A stretch of 64,000 nt of DNA from Chrysogorgia sp. JL179-B06 (taxonomy: Eukaryota; Cnidaria; Anthozoa; Scleralcyonacea; Chrysogorgiidae). Shown piece after piece: positions 1 to 12,497 of the stretch. The stretch spans positions 5,419,001-5,483,000 of the forward strand of contig JAYKKM010000047.1 in the NCBI GenBank assembly GCA_035772405.1. Reading direction: 5' to 3'. The notes under the pieces are model-generated. The model was not told where the DNA came from, ran no database searches, and was given only the letters and a program-made list of their open reading frames with translations. Within the stretch, counting starts at the first letter, position 1. Every line of letters starts with the position of its first letter. The translations under genes and the position numbers were made by a program.

Positions 1-2
1 TT

Positions 3-319
3 ATTCATGGAGTCCAATATAGACCTGGTGCTGTCCTTCGACTTGCAGAAATGCAACCAAATGCAGAGCAAGATTATCCTTTGTTTGGACTACTAGAGAG
101 TATAATTGTGTGGGAGGATGAGAAAATGTTTCTGGTGACTATTTTGGAAACAGTTGGTTTTAAACAACATTACATGGACTATCATGTGGAAATGACAGAG
201 GGGAAGACACTGTGCTGACATACAACAATTTGCCATGGCATGGTGTTCTACATTGTATTGAAAAAGGAGAACAAAAATTTGTTGTTGACAAAGACACTGC
301 CAGTGTTGAACTCTTTTAA
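3..319 (+). pseudogene. 3' end of an uncharacterised animal protein, frameshifted
   Basis: The window opens inside a reading frame that runs about 70 codons and includes GLLESIIVWEDEKMFLV and ETVGFKQHYMDYHVEM, then meets TGA at 216-218. A one-base shift near base 200 opens a further 38 codons (NNLPWHGVLHCIEKGEQ) ending in TAA at 317-319. From memory the pattern resembles the C-terminal part of multi-copy uncharacterised proteins in cnidarians and fish, possibly transposon-derived. I cannot name a function. The shift may be a real mutation or a missed splice junction. The 5' end lies outside the window. Confidence 0.45.
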
Positions 320-427
320 CATATTATCCAATGTTTAATGTGTATAATATATAACATATAATTTATTATAATATATGTATATTATAAAACCACTGAAAAT
401 CTTATTGCAGGAAACAAATTATTAGTA

Positions 428-1568
428 TATATATATATATAATATAGGTTCTAAGGATTTATGGTGAAGGAAAATTTCGAATTATACATTTTAAGACCAA
501 ACCGGGACGAGTTGTGAAAAATGCAACTTAGCGGCCTTCTGGCTGGAATTGAACCCGCAACCCTGCAATGGTAGTACAGTGCTCTGACCACTGAGCTATG
601 GAAGCCGTTGCGGAGAGCCTAGTCACGAGTTCTGTATATTAATATATGGTGGTGGTAATGCCGGGATAAGATTCTGGGTATATTATAGGTAATATTTGGC
701 ATTCACAATCGATCAAACTACATGTTGAAAGGATTTATGGTGAAGGAAAATTTCGAGTGTTGGACTACATACATTTTAAGACCAAACCGGGACCAGTTGC
801 AAAAAATGCAACTTCAAGGCCTTCCGGCTGGAATTGAACCCACGACCCTGCGATGCTAGTGCAGTGCTCTGACCACTGAGCTATGGAAGCCGTTGCCGAG
901 AGCCTAGTCACGAGTTCTGTATATATGGTGGTGGTAATGCCGGGATAAGATTCTGGGTATATTATAGGTAATATTTGGCATTCACTCGATCAAACTACAT
1001 GTTGAAAGGATTTATGGTGAAGGAAAATTTCGAGTGTTGGAATACATACATTTTAAGACCAAACCGGGACCAGTTGCAAAAATGCAACTTCAAGGCCTTC
1101 CGGCTGGAATTGAACCCACGACCGTGCGATGCTAGTGCAGTGCTCTGACCACTGAGCTATGGAAGCCGTTGCCGTGAGCCTAGTCACAAGTTCTGTATAT
1201 ACGGTGGTGGTAATGCCGGGATAAGATTCTGGGTATATTATAGGTAATATTTGGCATTCACTCGATCAAACTACATGTTGAAAGGATTTATGGAGAAGGA
1301 AAATTTCGAGTGTTGGAATACATACATTTTAAGACCAAACCGGGACCAGTTGCAACAAATGCAACTTCAAGGCCTTCCGGCTGGAATTGACCCTGCGATG
1401 CTAGTGCAGTGCTCTGACCACTGAGCTATGGGAGCAGTTGCCGTGAGCCTAGTCACAAGTTCTGTATATATGGTGGTGGTAATGCTGGGATATTACAGGT
1501 AGTGTTGGAATATATAGATTTTAAGACCAAACCAGACGAGTTGGGAAAAATGCAACTTAGTGACTAGG
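428..1568 (-). mobile_element. Tandem array of four tRNA-derived SINE copies (SINE-A)
   Basis: Four copies of a 270-285 base unit; the landmark GACCACTGAG recurs at 586, 871, 1147 and 1416. On the minus strand each unit has a tRNA-like head: A box TAGCTCAGTGGTCAGAGC, B box GGTTCAATTCC and an acceptor-like pair GGCTTCC/GGAAGGC. The anticodon loop of most copies reads CTAGCAT, giving AGC, so the head looks like tRNA-Ala. The body reads ACTGGTCCCGGTTTGGTC and continues into a TA-rich tail. The last unit is worn, with the B box partly deleted. The same family recurs in plus orientation at 57.4-57.8 kb. A tail fragment is at about 4775-4830. Confidence 0.85.
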
Positions 1569-1621
1569 CCTCTGGTCAACTGCACTGGCATCATATTAAA
1601 TTACTGTTTTAAATCTACAGC

Positions 1622-1640
1622 GGGGGGGGGGGGGGGGGGG
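1622..1640. repeat. Poly-G run of 19
   Basis: Nineteen consecutive G on the plus strand, between the SINE array and unassigned AT-rich sequence. Confidence 0.9.
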
Positions 1641-2092
1641 TATTTTTCAAGAAACCCTGCAAGGAATATATTTTTATCTGCGACTTAAGTATTAAAACTG
1701 AATTGTGATCGAAAACCTTTAAACTGCTCGCTGTGACTCATGCTTCGCCTCGAAACATCAGCTCGTTTCATACGGTTCACCATCTTAATATTTTATATAT
1801 ATATATAGTCATACCTCGTGTATTCATGATCGAAGGCATTAAAATGTTCATCCATTCTGGTTTAGTCCAAGTTTAGACTTAATAGTGTTGGTAAATAAAT
1901 CCATATATCAACTATCATTGAACAAAAACACGGTAATAATATACAATACGGTGGCATGTTTTAGACGATACATGACCATGAAAATTTATCGAAACCAAGT
2001 ATCCATTGGCTAAATAAATCCATCGCCTGGCTCTGATTTAAAAATTTTAAAATACAGTAATCGTCGCCATGTTTAATACACGATGCATACGC
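1641..2092. other. No gene seen
   Basis: AT-rich sequence with stops in all frames and a short TA run near 1793-1808. Nothing recognisable. Confidence 0.6.
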
Positions 2093-2146
2093 ACGCGAGT
2101 CAAACTCGCGGCGATTCAATACAATCGCCGCGAGTTCGACTCGCGT
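2093..2146. repeat. GC-rich near-perfect hairpin
   Basis: Two 24-base arms (2093-2116 and 2123-2146) are reverse complements with a single mismatch, separated by a 6-base loop. The arms carry repeated CGCGAGT/ACTCGCG, unlike the AT-rich surroundings. Confidence 0.85.
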
Positions 2147-2404
2147 AACTCGCGTATTATATTTTGTTATAACACAAGCGCTATTTTCAGTTTGATAATC
2201 CTTCCAGGGACAAAATAATGAGCATTCAAAATTATGAAAATAACATATGTATTAAAGCTAAGGAACATGTTGGCTGTGATGTTTATAAACCGGAAAAACC
2301 TATATGAAATACCTCTGGAATATCTAAATCGAGGTTTTCCGTACGTTGTATTCCTTGGAAATTAATTTTAAAATAAACACGCTCCGCCGTCCTGAAACAT
2401 GCAA

Positions 2405-2635
2405 GAAGTGCAGCAAGATGTGTAAACTTGAATGGTGTGTTTATTTAAGCTGTGTAAAATGAAAGCAAGGCGTGTAAATTTGAATGGTGTGTTTATTTAA
2501 GATGTGTAAAATGAAGCAAGGCGTGTAAATTTGAATGGTGTGTTTATTTAAGATGTGTAAAATGAAGCAAGGCGTGTAAATTTGAATGGTGTGTTTTTGC
2601 CTATGGCGTGTAAAATGAAAAAACTGTGCTAAATT
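2405..2635. repeat. 51-base tandem repeat, about 4.5 units
   Basis: The motif TGTAAATTTGAATGGTGTG recurs at about 2421, 2473, 2524 and 2575 with 51-52 base spacing, followed by GTTTATTTAAGATGTGTAAA. Confidence 0.85.
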
Positions 2636-2649
2636 AACACACTATTCAA

Positions 2650-2890
2650 TATTCAATGGTGTGTAAAAATTACACACAAAAACATATGTGTAAAATAACA
2701 CGCCTACGTGAGTAAATACACGCATAGGTGTGTAGAAAAACACACAATGCGTGTAATAAAACACGCATGGTATGTAATAAAGCACACACAGTGTTTTTTT
2801 GCGTGTTTTAGCGGCCACACTGTGCAATTTTACACACTAATGTGTGTAAAATTGCGCATTTCGTGTGTAATTTTACACACCAGTTTTTAG
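2650..2890. repeat. Array of short inverted TGTGTAAAAT motifs
   Basis: TGTGTAAAAT, ATTTTACACA and variants such as CGTGTAATAAAACACG occur again and again on both strands, so the stretch can fold into several short hairpins. It directly follows the 51-base repeats, which share TGTGTAAAAT, and may be one MITE or satellite unit. Confidence 0.6.
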
Positions 2891-3212
2891 AGTGTGCTGG
2901 TCCCTCTACTGTTGCGTCTTGCTGCCTTTTAAGTCTTCCTTTCTGGTAAACACTAGTGAGATCCGTCACAATATTTCGTTCTTGAGTAAGTAAGCTTGAT
3001 CTTTTTCGTAGTTTGTCCAAACACTGTCTGCAGATGTAAGCCGAAGAATCAGATACCACGAACGGCAATTGCTGGATGACCTCTTTCACATTAAATTTGG
3101 ACTTTCCAGATACTAAATATCTTTCGTGGGATTTTTCAATCACACGAAAACACAAGATACACAAACAATTGTCGATTTCTTCTGAACAAGAAACTAGAAC
3201 ACTGTCCGCCAT
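2808..3212 (-). CDS. Probable first exon of a small zinc-binding protein
   Basis: An ATG-started frame of 134 codons. The first 105 residues look like real protein. They hold two Cys pairs, CLCILC near residue 18 and YICRQC near residue 60, about 40 residues apart, followed by the basic segment DKLRKRSSLLTQERNIV. The spacing resembles ZAD-like or other treble-clef zinc fingers. The last 30 or so residues read into the inverted TGTGTAAAAT array and are probably not original, so the coding part likely ends near 2893 by repeat insertion or at a lost splice site. The family is not identified. Confidence 0.45.
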   Translation of the reverse strand: MADSVLVSCSEEIDNCLCILCFRVIEKSHERYLVSGKSKFNVKEVIQQLPFVVSDSSAYICRQCLDKLRKRSSLLTQERNIVTDLTSVYQKGRLKRQQDATVEGPAHSKNWCVKLHTKCAILHTLVCKIAQCGR

Positions 3213-4070
3213 TGAAGGATTATTGCAGTAATTTATGCACGCGGGTATTTACGTCACAGACACGATTAGGTTCGCAGTTTAGCAGACTTCGAAATTTCGG
3301 GCTGCGAGCAGGCTAATATATTTCGGAGTTCGTAAATTCAAGATTAGCATCAGTTACAAATATATATTTGTACGTATGTCCGAGTCTGTTAATCAAGCAT
3401 TTCATATATAGAATAATTTTTTAGAATAGCATTTCAACAGATATCGTGGTTGCAAGATTTTATCATTTTCCCCGTGTTTGTTAATTAAGGATGGCGTCCG
3501 AATTCAAAGAATAGATTGCGTCCAAAATACAACATTTGTTTCTCTAATAACTTTTAAATAGTCGTCGTACAACTATGTACGATATATCAAAATAAAGCTC
3601 AAAGCTAAAATAAAGATTTAATCCAATATAAAGATACAGAAGTATCGTACATCAAAGTGAAAGCTATATAATGTAAGAATTTAATAATGTAAAAAAACAT
3701 TTCGTCAATCAAAAATGACATATAGTAAATTGTTTGCTACTTAGCAAACAATTAACTATATTGAAATAACCAAGCTACAACTTCCATTTAATATATAAAG
3801 GATGCATGTTTAAAATTGGAAGAAAACATATTTTAATATATAACAGAAGGTTCCAACATTAAAGGAAAGGATTTTAACTTCTAAATTTCTGACAATATCT
3901 ATATTTTAGCTTAATTGCAATCATCAGACATTTTTGGGAAATTTTTTAAATACTTTAGATCCTTGTGCAATTTACCAAATTAAAGACCTTGCAAAATACA
4001 ATTAGGTGTGTAAATGTAGAGAAACATTTTTAAAATGAGAAATAACTTGTTTTTCTTAAATATGAAAATC
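3213..4070. other. No gene seen; one short hairpin
   Basis: AT-rich non-coding DNA. A short hairpin at about 3728-3753 has arms ATTGTTTGCTA/TAGCAAACAAT. Confidence 0.6.
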
Positions 4071-4200
4071 ACTTAGGCCCAGGTCAAACGTGGAACATTT
4101 CATGAGTCGAACTCAATGCAAATGAACTTAAACAAAAGAGTTTCCCAATTTACATTGAGTTCGACTCATGAAAAGTTCGACGTTTGACCCGGGCCTTAGT
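4071..4200. mobile_element. Palindromic MITE, 130 bases
   Basis: The ends ACTTAGGCCCAGGTCAAACG and CGTTTGACCCGGGCCTTAGT are imperfect inverted repeats. Inside, TTTCATGAGTCGAACTCAATG is matched by CATTGAGTTCGACTCATGAA, so nearly the whole element can fold back. There is no coding capacity and the superfamily is not assigned. Confidence 0.75.
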
Positions 4201-4243
4201 TCTTCAATTTATAACTTTTTATTTGTGTGACAATGTGACAATA

Positions 4244-4708
4244 TACCGGGTGGCGCAAAAAAATGTTCCCCCTCTTCGACTTATTGTAATTAAAAAACTG
4301 AAAAAGCTATCTTATAAAAATAAAAATTATTGAACGTAGTTATGTCTAACTTAAAAATTGATGTATGCCTTGCACATTTCTATAAAATATTAGCCGAGAT
4401 ATAGGCGTTTACACTCAATGTAGCGTTTTTGGAAGACGCGGACAATTGTCTGAAATGGTCTAATAATTTGCATTATGGCAATAAAATGGTAAAAACACGC
4501 AACAGTAAGAATAAATTTTGTCAGTGTCGTCCGAGTTTAAACGCCTATATCTCGGCTAATATGTTATAGATATGTTTAAGGCATACATCAAAATTTAAGT
4601 TATACATTACTGCGTTTAATAAACTGGCTAAGTTGAATAAGATGGCTTCTTTAGTTTTTTAATTACAATAAGTCAAAGAGGGGGAACATTTTATTGCGCC
4701 ACCCGGTA
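4244..4708. mobile_element. Mariner-type MITE with TA target site, 465 bases
   Basis: The terminal inverted repeats begin TACCGGGTGGCGCAA and extend over more than 55 bases with few mismatches. They are flanked by TA on both sides (4242-4243 and 4709-4710). A second internal inverted pair contains GCCGAGATATAGGCGTTTA and its complement. The TA duplication and long TIR suggest a Tc1/mariner-derived MITE. No transposase is present. Confidence 0.8.
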
Positions 4709-5364
4709 TATAATTATCCTAACCCTAATCCAAACCCCATACAAGGCAGATTTTACCTCTTCTAAACCGGTTAAACTGGTATATTACAAGTAATATTTGG
4801 CATTTCACTCGATTGAACTACATGTTCTAGGTATAGTTTAAAACACCAGTAGCAGTGTTTTAGACCCGATAAAACACTGCTGCGAGTGTTTTGAACGGCT
4901 TAATACAAAAACATGTTTTCAACAACCATGTTTTAAAAAAAACATGTTTTAACCACGTTTACTAACTTCACTGATTCAAGCCATTTTCGCCGAGAAAATC
5001 GAAGGAAAGTTTATGTACATCAGGACAAATCTTTATCACTGACATATAAAACCTCCGTCATGCCACTGATTTCCTTTGTCTTTTCTTCATGAACTATTAA
5101 TACGTTTTTGAAAAATTTCGAGTGTTGGATATAGATGTGTGCAATACGGAATTTAGTGTGTATTCCGCTCCTGTATTTGAACAGTTTTCTTAGCTTATTA
5201 GGAAAAATGACGCCATTGTCACATATAGTTTAGCGTTAGGAATAGGGTTAGGAAGACAACTTATTTATTTCTTAGTAATTCATCAACGAAAAACACCAGT
5301 AGATTTTCGCATCGTTCTGTTCAGTGTATTGTAGCTGCTATTCTGTTGTACCTGGTATTGCACC
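4709..5364. other. Repeat fragments, no gene
   Basis: Holds a SINE-A tail fragment near 4775-4830 and an inverted pair around AAACACCAGTAGCAGTGTTTT (about 4840-4905). Otherwise AT-rich non-coding sequence. Confidence 0.55.
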
Positions 5365-5440
5365 CGACAACAGTGACGGCGAGGGTGCTAACATCGACCG
5401 GCGTTTAGTCCCTTATCACGCGAGATATAAGCGGGTCCAT
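5365..5440 (+). repeat. Fragment of dispersed repeat R1
   Basis: Contains GCGAGGGTGCTAACATCGAC and CGGCGTTTAGTCCCTTATCA, shared with copies at 15.1, 41.3 and 57.3 kb. The rest of R1 is missing here. Confidence 0.75.
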
Positions 5441-5593
5441 GGCTGCTATTGTACCACAAGCGGTTGTCATCGGCCATCGCTTGTGTTATAATTAGTTCTC
5501 GTGCCATATCTGGATTGTACCAAGCTACACTGACGAGCTGTGGAACAGCGAAACACGTGTCTGTAGATTGTACTATTACGCTCCTTCACTTCG

Positions 5594-5706
<113 letters not shown>

Positions 5707-6132
5707 AACACAACTTTCAAAAAACATTTTGGGAATTAAAAAATAAATAAATAAATAAATAAATAAATAAAATAAAAATAAAAAAATAAATTTCAGACTG
5801 AAATGGTCCATCGTGAAGCACGCCGCTGCCTACCGAAACAGAGCAAGGAGATGCCACCTCTGATTAGAAGAAAATCTAATTATCATGAAAGCTGATAAAA
5901 CTAACTTATTAAATAAAAGAGCAGAACTTTTCTCGAAGTGCCGGCACAAAAACAGATTCTATTTAGAGAACATATGCCGGAAAAATAGACCAAAATAACT
6001 TGAACAAAATGACACCTTGACTTTCCGCCGAAGACATCATAAAAGAAGAGTTGAAGCGGATTTTATTTCAGTTGCCTGATGATTGCCTTGTGCATGAAAC
6101 TCTGAGTAGTGACAAACATATCTTTTAGGAAA

Positions 6133-6257
<125 letters not shown>

Positions 6258-6381
6258 GTGTAGGTTTTGGTCTACGAAATGCAAAGAGTGCTCAACAACA
6301 TATAGTTAGAGCAAATAATAGATGCCTTAAGATTCTTTTACAGATGAAACAAGTTGTAGCAGACCAGTTTTGAGGTAAGCG

Positions 6382-7504
<1,123 letters not shown>

Positions 7505-8262
7505 TTGTAATAATAATAATAATAATTTATTTCTAGCGCATTACAAAAAATCTCAATGCTCTTACATTATAACAAGCTATGTTACATTCTAACAATAAGT
7601 TACAGCTATTAATATAAAATGTTATCAAAATTAGATGATATTATTAAAAAGAAAAGTCTTCAAGTTCTTCTTAAAAGTATCTATATTTGTAATATTCCGT
7701 AATTCTAATGGTAGCGCATTCCAAAGTCTAGGAGCACTAGACGAAAAAGCCCTACGGCCATAAGCCTCTGTACTGTACCGAGGGATTTCAAGACGCTTCT
7801 TATCATTAAATTATTAGATCGCAAATGACGTAAGGGTTTCTTCATGACCAATAAGTCAGAAAGATAAGTAGGTGCAAGACCATTGACAACTTTAAAAGTC
7901 AATAATAAAAGTTTAAAAATAATTCTCTTTTCGATTGGGAGCCAGTGAAGTTTACGGAGAACAGGTGAGATGTGATCGAACTTCCTTGTTTTAGTCACGA
8001 GTCTGGCAGCTGAATTTTGGATTCGCTGGAGCTTGGAGATTTCCTTAACTGGAAGACCAAACAGGAGGCTATTACAATGATCCAATCTAGTTGTAACAAA
8101 AGCATGAACAAGTTTTTCAGCGCATGCTTGATTGAGATACTTGCGAATCTGACCAATATTCATTATCAACATGTTAGGCCTCATGGCCTGGCCTCCACAT
8201 AGTGTTTCTGTGTGAACACTTTTGTCCTTGGAATAGAACTGCACATGCAATGCTGGTCCCAT
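7505..8262 (-). mobile_element. 3' end of a CR1/L2-type LINE
   Basis: A minus-strand frame (7705-8262) encodes the region just after the reverse transcriptase palm that is typical of CR1/L2/Jockey-group LINEs: HAFVTTRLDHCNSLLFGLP, RIQNSAARLVTKTRKFDH and LHWLPIEKRIIFKLLLLTF. The last 40 or so residues look shifted out of frame. The 3' end runs into a short (ATT)n tail near 7511-7530, as in elements of this group. The 5' part is absent, as usual for target-primed insertion. Confidence 0.85.
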
Positions 8263-8741
8263 ATATATTTAAGCTACTCTTGTGATTGTTTAAGTGCTTT
8301 CTGAAGGACATTATAGTTGATCATATATTTTATTACATTTCTTACAAACAATCAAATGTAAAATTAATATAATATGTGCGATCACTCGAACTAAAAGTAT
8401 TACCTTCATCAACAAATTTACAAATCTGGCTGCTGGCAACATACAAATTGGGCATACACCAGGAGAACATTTATATGTGTATTTTTTAAATTGGGACAAT
8501 AAAATAATATTCTGGACATACAAATTAAACAGCTTTATTCCTATGGGAATGAATCTGAGAGATTTTTTTGAATATCATTATCTGGTAATCTGTTATAAAT
8601 ATAGGGCTTCACGTTTGTAACTTGTGTCATTTCGATAAAGGAGCAGGGTCCTGAAACGTTAAAAACCAAGCAAATGTGTTCAGAGTGTTTTTTTGAAGGC
8701 GCGGTATATTGATGTTTATAAACCTGAAAAAGATATATATA
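8263..8741. other. No gene seen
   Basis: AT-rich sequence with only short ORFs of no recognisable family. Confidence 0.5.
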
Positions 8742-9222
8742 TACCGTAGAATCCGTTTATATGCCCTGGGATTATACAACTTACTTCCAAAGGGGTTTTG
8801 AGTGGGCTTATAACCGCTGGAGGTTAATAACCAGGAGAGATTATAAACGGTATAGAAAAAATGATTAAAAATGCATAACAGGCAAACAGTTGGCACTTTT
8901 TCACTTAAGTTATTGCTTTAATAGTCAATTAAGAAAAATGTAAGTTGAAAAATGATGCCCTGTATTATATAGCAAAACCTGCTGCACACGTTATGTAGCA
9001 ACCTCAAATTGATTTGTCAGTAGTGAGATATAGAATGTTGCCGTAACTTTTTATCTATTATTATTTGCTTTTATTCTCTGATTTTTTGTTAGGAAAGGTG
9101 TTAATGGAAAGCAATGCTGGGCTTATATCTGTGTGGGCTTAATTACCTTATATTAAATCAGAAGGTATTTTCTGTTAACAAACAGGGGGCCAATAACTAG
9201 GGGGCTTATAAGCGGGATGGTA
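8742..9222. mobile_element. Degenerate MITE with TACCGTAGAATCC-type ends
   Basis: The left end reads TACCGTAGAATCCGTTTATA and the right end, read in reverse complement, TACCATCCCGCTTATA. Inside are several copies of GGGCTTATA or its complement. No ORF of interest. The ends match only partly, so the boundaries are approximate. Confidence 0.45.
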
Positions 9223-10099
9223 TGTACGTATTGTATGATTGGGTAGGTTGATGCAGTCTCACTGTGTTAGGGGAAATGTTAGGGATTGAACATGTGTCAG
9301 CTCACTTGCGACAATGCATCAGGCAAAGGGCATGTCATCCATTATGGGTTAAACAAATAAATGATATAATTTAGATAATACATAATGTTGCATGCTCTGC
9401 TGTTGCATAGGCTATTGGGTTAATTACCATTGGAATAAATATGGCATGTGTTAATTAATATTATGATAGCAATAGAGCTCGACTTCCAGTGGAGTAAAAT
9501 ATTTATCAATAATTATCAGTGTATGCATGCACCATTGGTCATCCACAACCTATAGGGATGTGGTGAATTATTGCAGATGTTGGATATTGAGAGTCATTAC
9601 GAACCATAGCTGACATAATACTGTTTATAAGTTAATTATTTAAATCATAAACAATTGGTGTCTTACGTAGCTATATGTGACAAGTTAATTATTTCTTATT
9701 GACCGATTGTAGTGTTCACATCAGAAGACTTAAAGTGTTTGAAATAAACTCTCCTACTTGAAAGAACTATAGAATTAATTTAAAGATTGGCATTTACAAC
9801 TCTTCCATAATGATAATCTCACTTAGATCTTTAGATATTAAAATGTGTTTGATATGTAAATCAGAGGTGTAGCCAGAAGGGGGGCCTGAGGGCCTGGCAA
9901 AATTACTGCCCCCCTGACAAAATTCCTGCCCCCCCCTTAGAAAATGTGTACTCTTGGGTCTTCATTTTCCTCAGTTAGGCTGCCCCCTAGGTTTTCCTGC
10001 CCTCAGAGTTAGTATCCACTGAAAATCTATTCGGATTGGCAAATGAAATGGTTATTATCTTATACAGTAAGCTGACTAGGGGTTGTTGCGTATTTGTAT

Positions 10100-10255
10100 T
10101 TCTTGTTCTAGAGATGAGTTTTCGTAAAACTCTTTCGTAATACCTGATTTCGTGTACTTCTCTTCTGCTTAACGCGGGTAATCTAAATGATACTTGGGCT
10201 TCGTGCACGTCGACCTCCAATAACTCACTATCAGAAAACGAATCTTCACCAATCC
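10100..10255 (-). CDS. Candidate second exon of an FN3-containing host gene
   Basis: On the minus strand a good acceptor (CTATTATTTTTAG) precedes an open stretch reading EDSFSDSELLEVDVHEAQ and SFRLPALSRREVHEI. It enters in phase 1, matching the phase-1 donor of the FN3 exon 1.1 kb upstream. The composition and the LPALSRR..IRYYE pattern resemble the FN3-like domain near the membrane in receptor proteins. The 3' end is unclear: the frame runs into the GGGGTTGTTGCGTA repeat edge and no strong donor is visible. Confidence 0.4.
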
Positions 10256-10480
10256 CTAAAAATAATAGCATTGGTCTACATAAGATAGTGAACATCAAAG
10301 CAATGAAGCCTATAGATCTTGAACGACAATTATTCATGTAATAGTTACGTTAACTCTCTCATTACCTGAGGAATTGACTGGTGTTATTTTATATATGCAT
10401 GGGCATAGTATTTATCTAAGCCGAAAAGATAACTGACTTTCGATATCTTAAATCAGTTTTAAAAACTATTTTAATCTTAA

Positions 10481-10484
<4 letters not shown>

Positions 10485-10571
<87 letters not shown>
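10485..10571. repeat. (TA)n microsatellite with a central phase shift
   Basis: About 87 bases of TA broken once by TATTATA. Lies in the putative intron between the two FN3-gene exons. Confidence 0.97.
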
Positions 10572-10575
<4 letters not shown>

Positions 10576-10939
10576 CGGTACCGTTCCGGCCTTTTGGGCC
10601 TCATCAGTGTAGTGCTGATGAGCAGGATGAAGATGACTGCTATTTACAGTCATCCTTGATGCCACACGAATGTGGGACATCAAAAACCATGCCAGAGTGC
10701 TCAAACTGCAAGCAGTGAGCGTGCGCACAATGCATTAGCGACAATGGTTTTCATCCTGTAGAGTGCTCAATATGACCTATATAAAGTCATTTCGTATATA
10801 AAGTCGTTCGGAAATAAAGTTAATCGGAAAACTTCGCTAATTTCCCACTTTAGTAAACTGCTAAACGGGTTTAATTTGATCATTTGATTTCCTGACTGGT
10901 TATGGTATATGTTCATTAGACGAGATTAAAACAGAAAGT

Positions 10940-11075
10940 ATATCGTTTGGAACGCGTTCCAACCTCGTTCCGAACGCGTTCGGAACGAGAATGGAACGCA
11001 TTCCGGTCGCGTTTCTAACGCATTAGGAACGCGTTCCGAACGCGTTTTTCGTTAGGTTAATTCTGAGCAGTACTG
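10940..11075 (-). mobile_element. Terminal fragment of a Tc1-like element with GAACGCGTTC palindromes
   Basis: Read on the minus strand it starts after TA with CAGTACTGCTCAGAATTAAC, the same terminus as the transposase-bearing fragment at 56.68 kb. It continues as a run of palindromes such as GGAACGCGTTCC and GTTCCGAACGCGTTCGGAAC. No second terminus is visible. Confidence 0.6.
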
Positions 11076-11366
11076 TATGAGCAGTCTCGATATGTCTGTG
11101 TATCATTTATGAAGTTACATTTTAATATATATTTGTAATATATATATTTGCGAAAAGCAATTATCTTAAAGTTTGTTGTAAATAAACTGATGTATAGGTG
11201 TATACCTTGTATAAATTGCCAAAATACTCTACTCAACAGAAGTGAAATTTGCAAATGCATCATACGAATAAATGAATGAAATAAATCTAATATATCCGTT
11301 ATAAGCAAAACGGTAGCTTCAAAAAGAAACAGAAGTAAACGTTGTGTAAATGTTTTATCAGCTTAC

Positions 11367-11633
11367 CGCTGTGTAGCGTTGTTGCTTTCCCCATGACAAA
11401 TTGACTTTTTCCTGCTGAGTTAATCGCTTTAACTGTTATTGTATAAGTGGTGCCAGGATGCAAACTGTAGATTACTACGCTATTTTTCTGGTTTGCTTCA
11501 ATTTTGCATGTCCCTGGGATTGCGCAAACTTCGTACTTGTTTATTTTTCCTTTTGTTTCTTTGGACTCTACCCACGAGACAACTATCGATGCAAAATAAG
11601 GCGTAAGGCTGATGCTTTCGGGTTTACTTGGTT
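11367..11633 (-). CDS. Fibronectin type III domain exon of a host gene
   Basis: A minus-strand exon of 267 bases bounded by acceptor TTTTTGTTTTAG and donor GTAAGC. It encodes one FN3 domain of about 88 residues starting EPSKPESISLTPYFASIVVS. The usual landmarks are present: the Trp in VVSWVES, the Tyr in KINKYEVC, and SLHPGTTYTITVKAINSAG, the classic L.PGT.Y...V.A.N..G core. Both junctions are phase 1, the normal arrangement for shuffled extracellular FN3 exons. The product is probably a secreted or cell-surface adhesion or receptor protein. Other exons probably lie on the minus strand nearby (see 10100-10255). Confidence 0.8.
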
Positions 11634-12497
11634 CTAAAACAAAAACCAAAATCTTTAATATTTCTGTTATTATATTATATAGAAAAAACAAGCTATAGAC
11701 AAACAGAAAGACAACAAGGAAACAACTTATAATGATATGCGAATTTCTGTAGATAAGGTAAATTAACTATTGGTCAGACCAAGAGAGACGCTTCGATTAC
11801 CACACACAAATATCTAAAGAACCCAGGCACTCCATCAAGATTTTTTTCGTTTATTTTGATGCTAATACAATAGATAGAATTTACTGGTTTTGAATCTTGG
11901 TCCTCCAATAATCATCAACTTAGATTTAGTTACATTTAATGTAATGAATAAAACCAGGTCAGATTTATGATTTTACACCAACTGGAATTTACTTCCAAAG
12001 CAAATCACATGATCTACCTTTGAAAGTGGATGTAAATAACACATTAACATTTCCCATGTTAACTAGAAATACGTATACGCAACAACCCCTCGCCCGCTTG
12101 CTTGCTGTTTGAAATTTTTATATATATATAAATTTTTACTTATATAAATTTTTACATGAATTAGATAATAGCCCATTCATTTGTCAGACTGAATAAATAA
12201 TTTCCAGTGGACAATATTGCTGAAATCTTTGTATTGTCTGAATTTAATTGTTTCATAGAACATCAAACTAAATACATGAAGCCCAATCTTTTTTAATTTT
12301 TGGGTGCAGCAACAGAATTGTGGGGAAGTCTACTGCTATTTCTACCATCAATCACTAAGAAAGAAATTACTTTTTTCACACTGTTGATGATTCATGAAAC
12401 AGACACCAAAGGCTGCTGAAACTTGAAGGAAGAATGTGCATCTTTATCATACAATGGCTGTGCCCTTTAAAAAAAATCAAATAGGTTGTACATATAG

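Noticed and set aside
9869..10010. hAT element starting CAGAGGTGTAGCCAG
   Set aside because: One terminus-like sequence and C/G-rich subterminal DNA, but no matching second end or target duplication.
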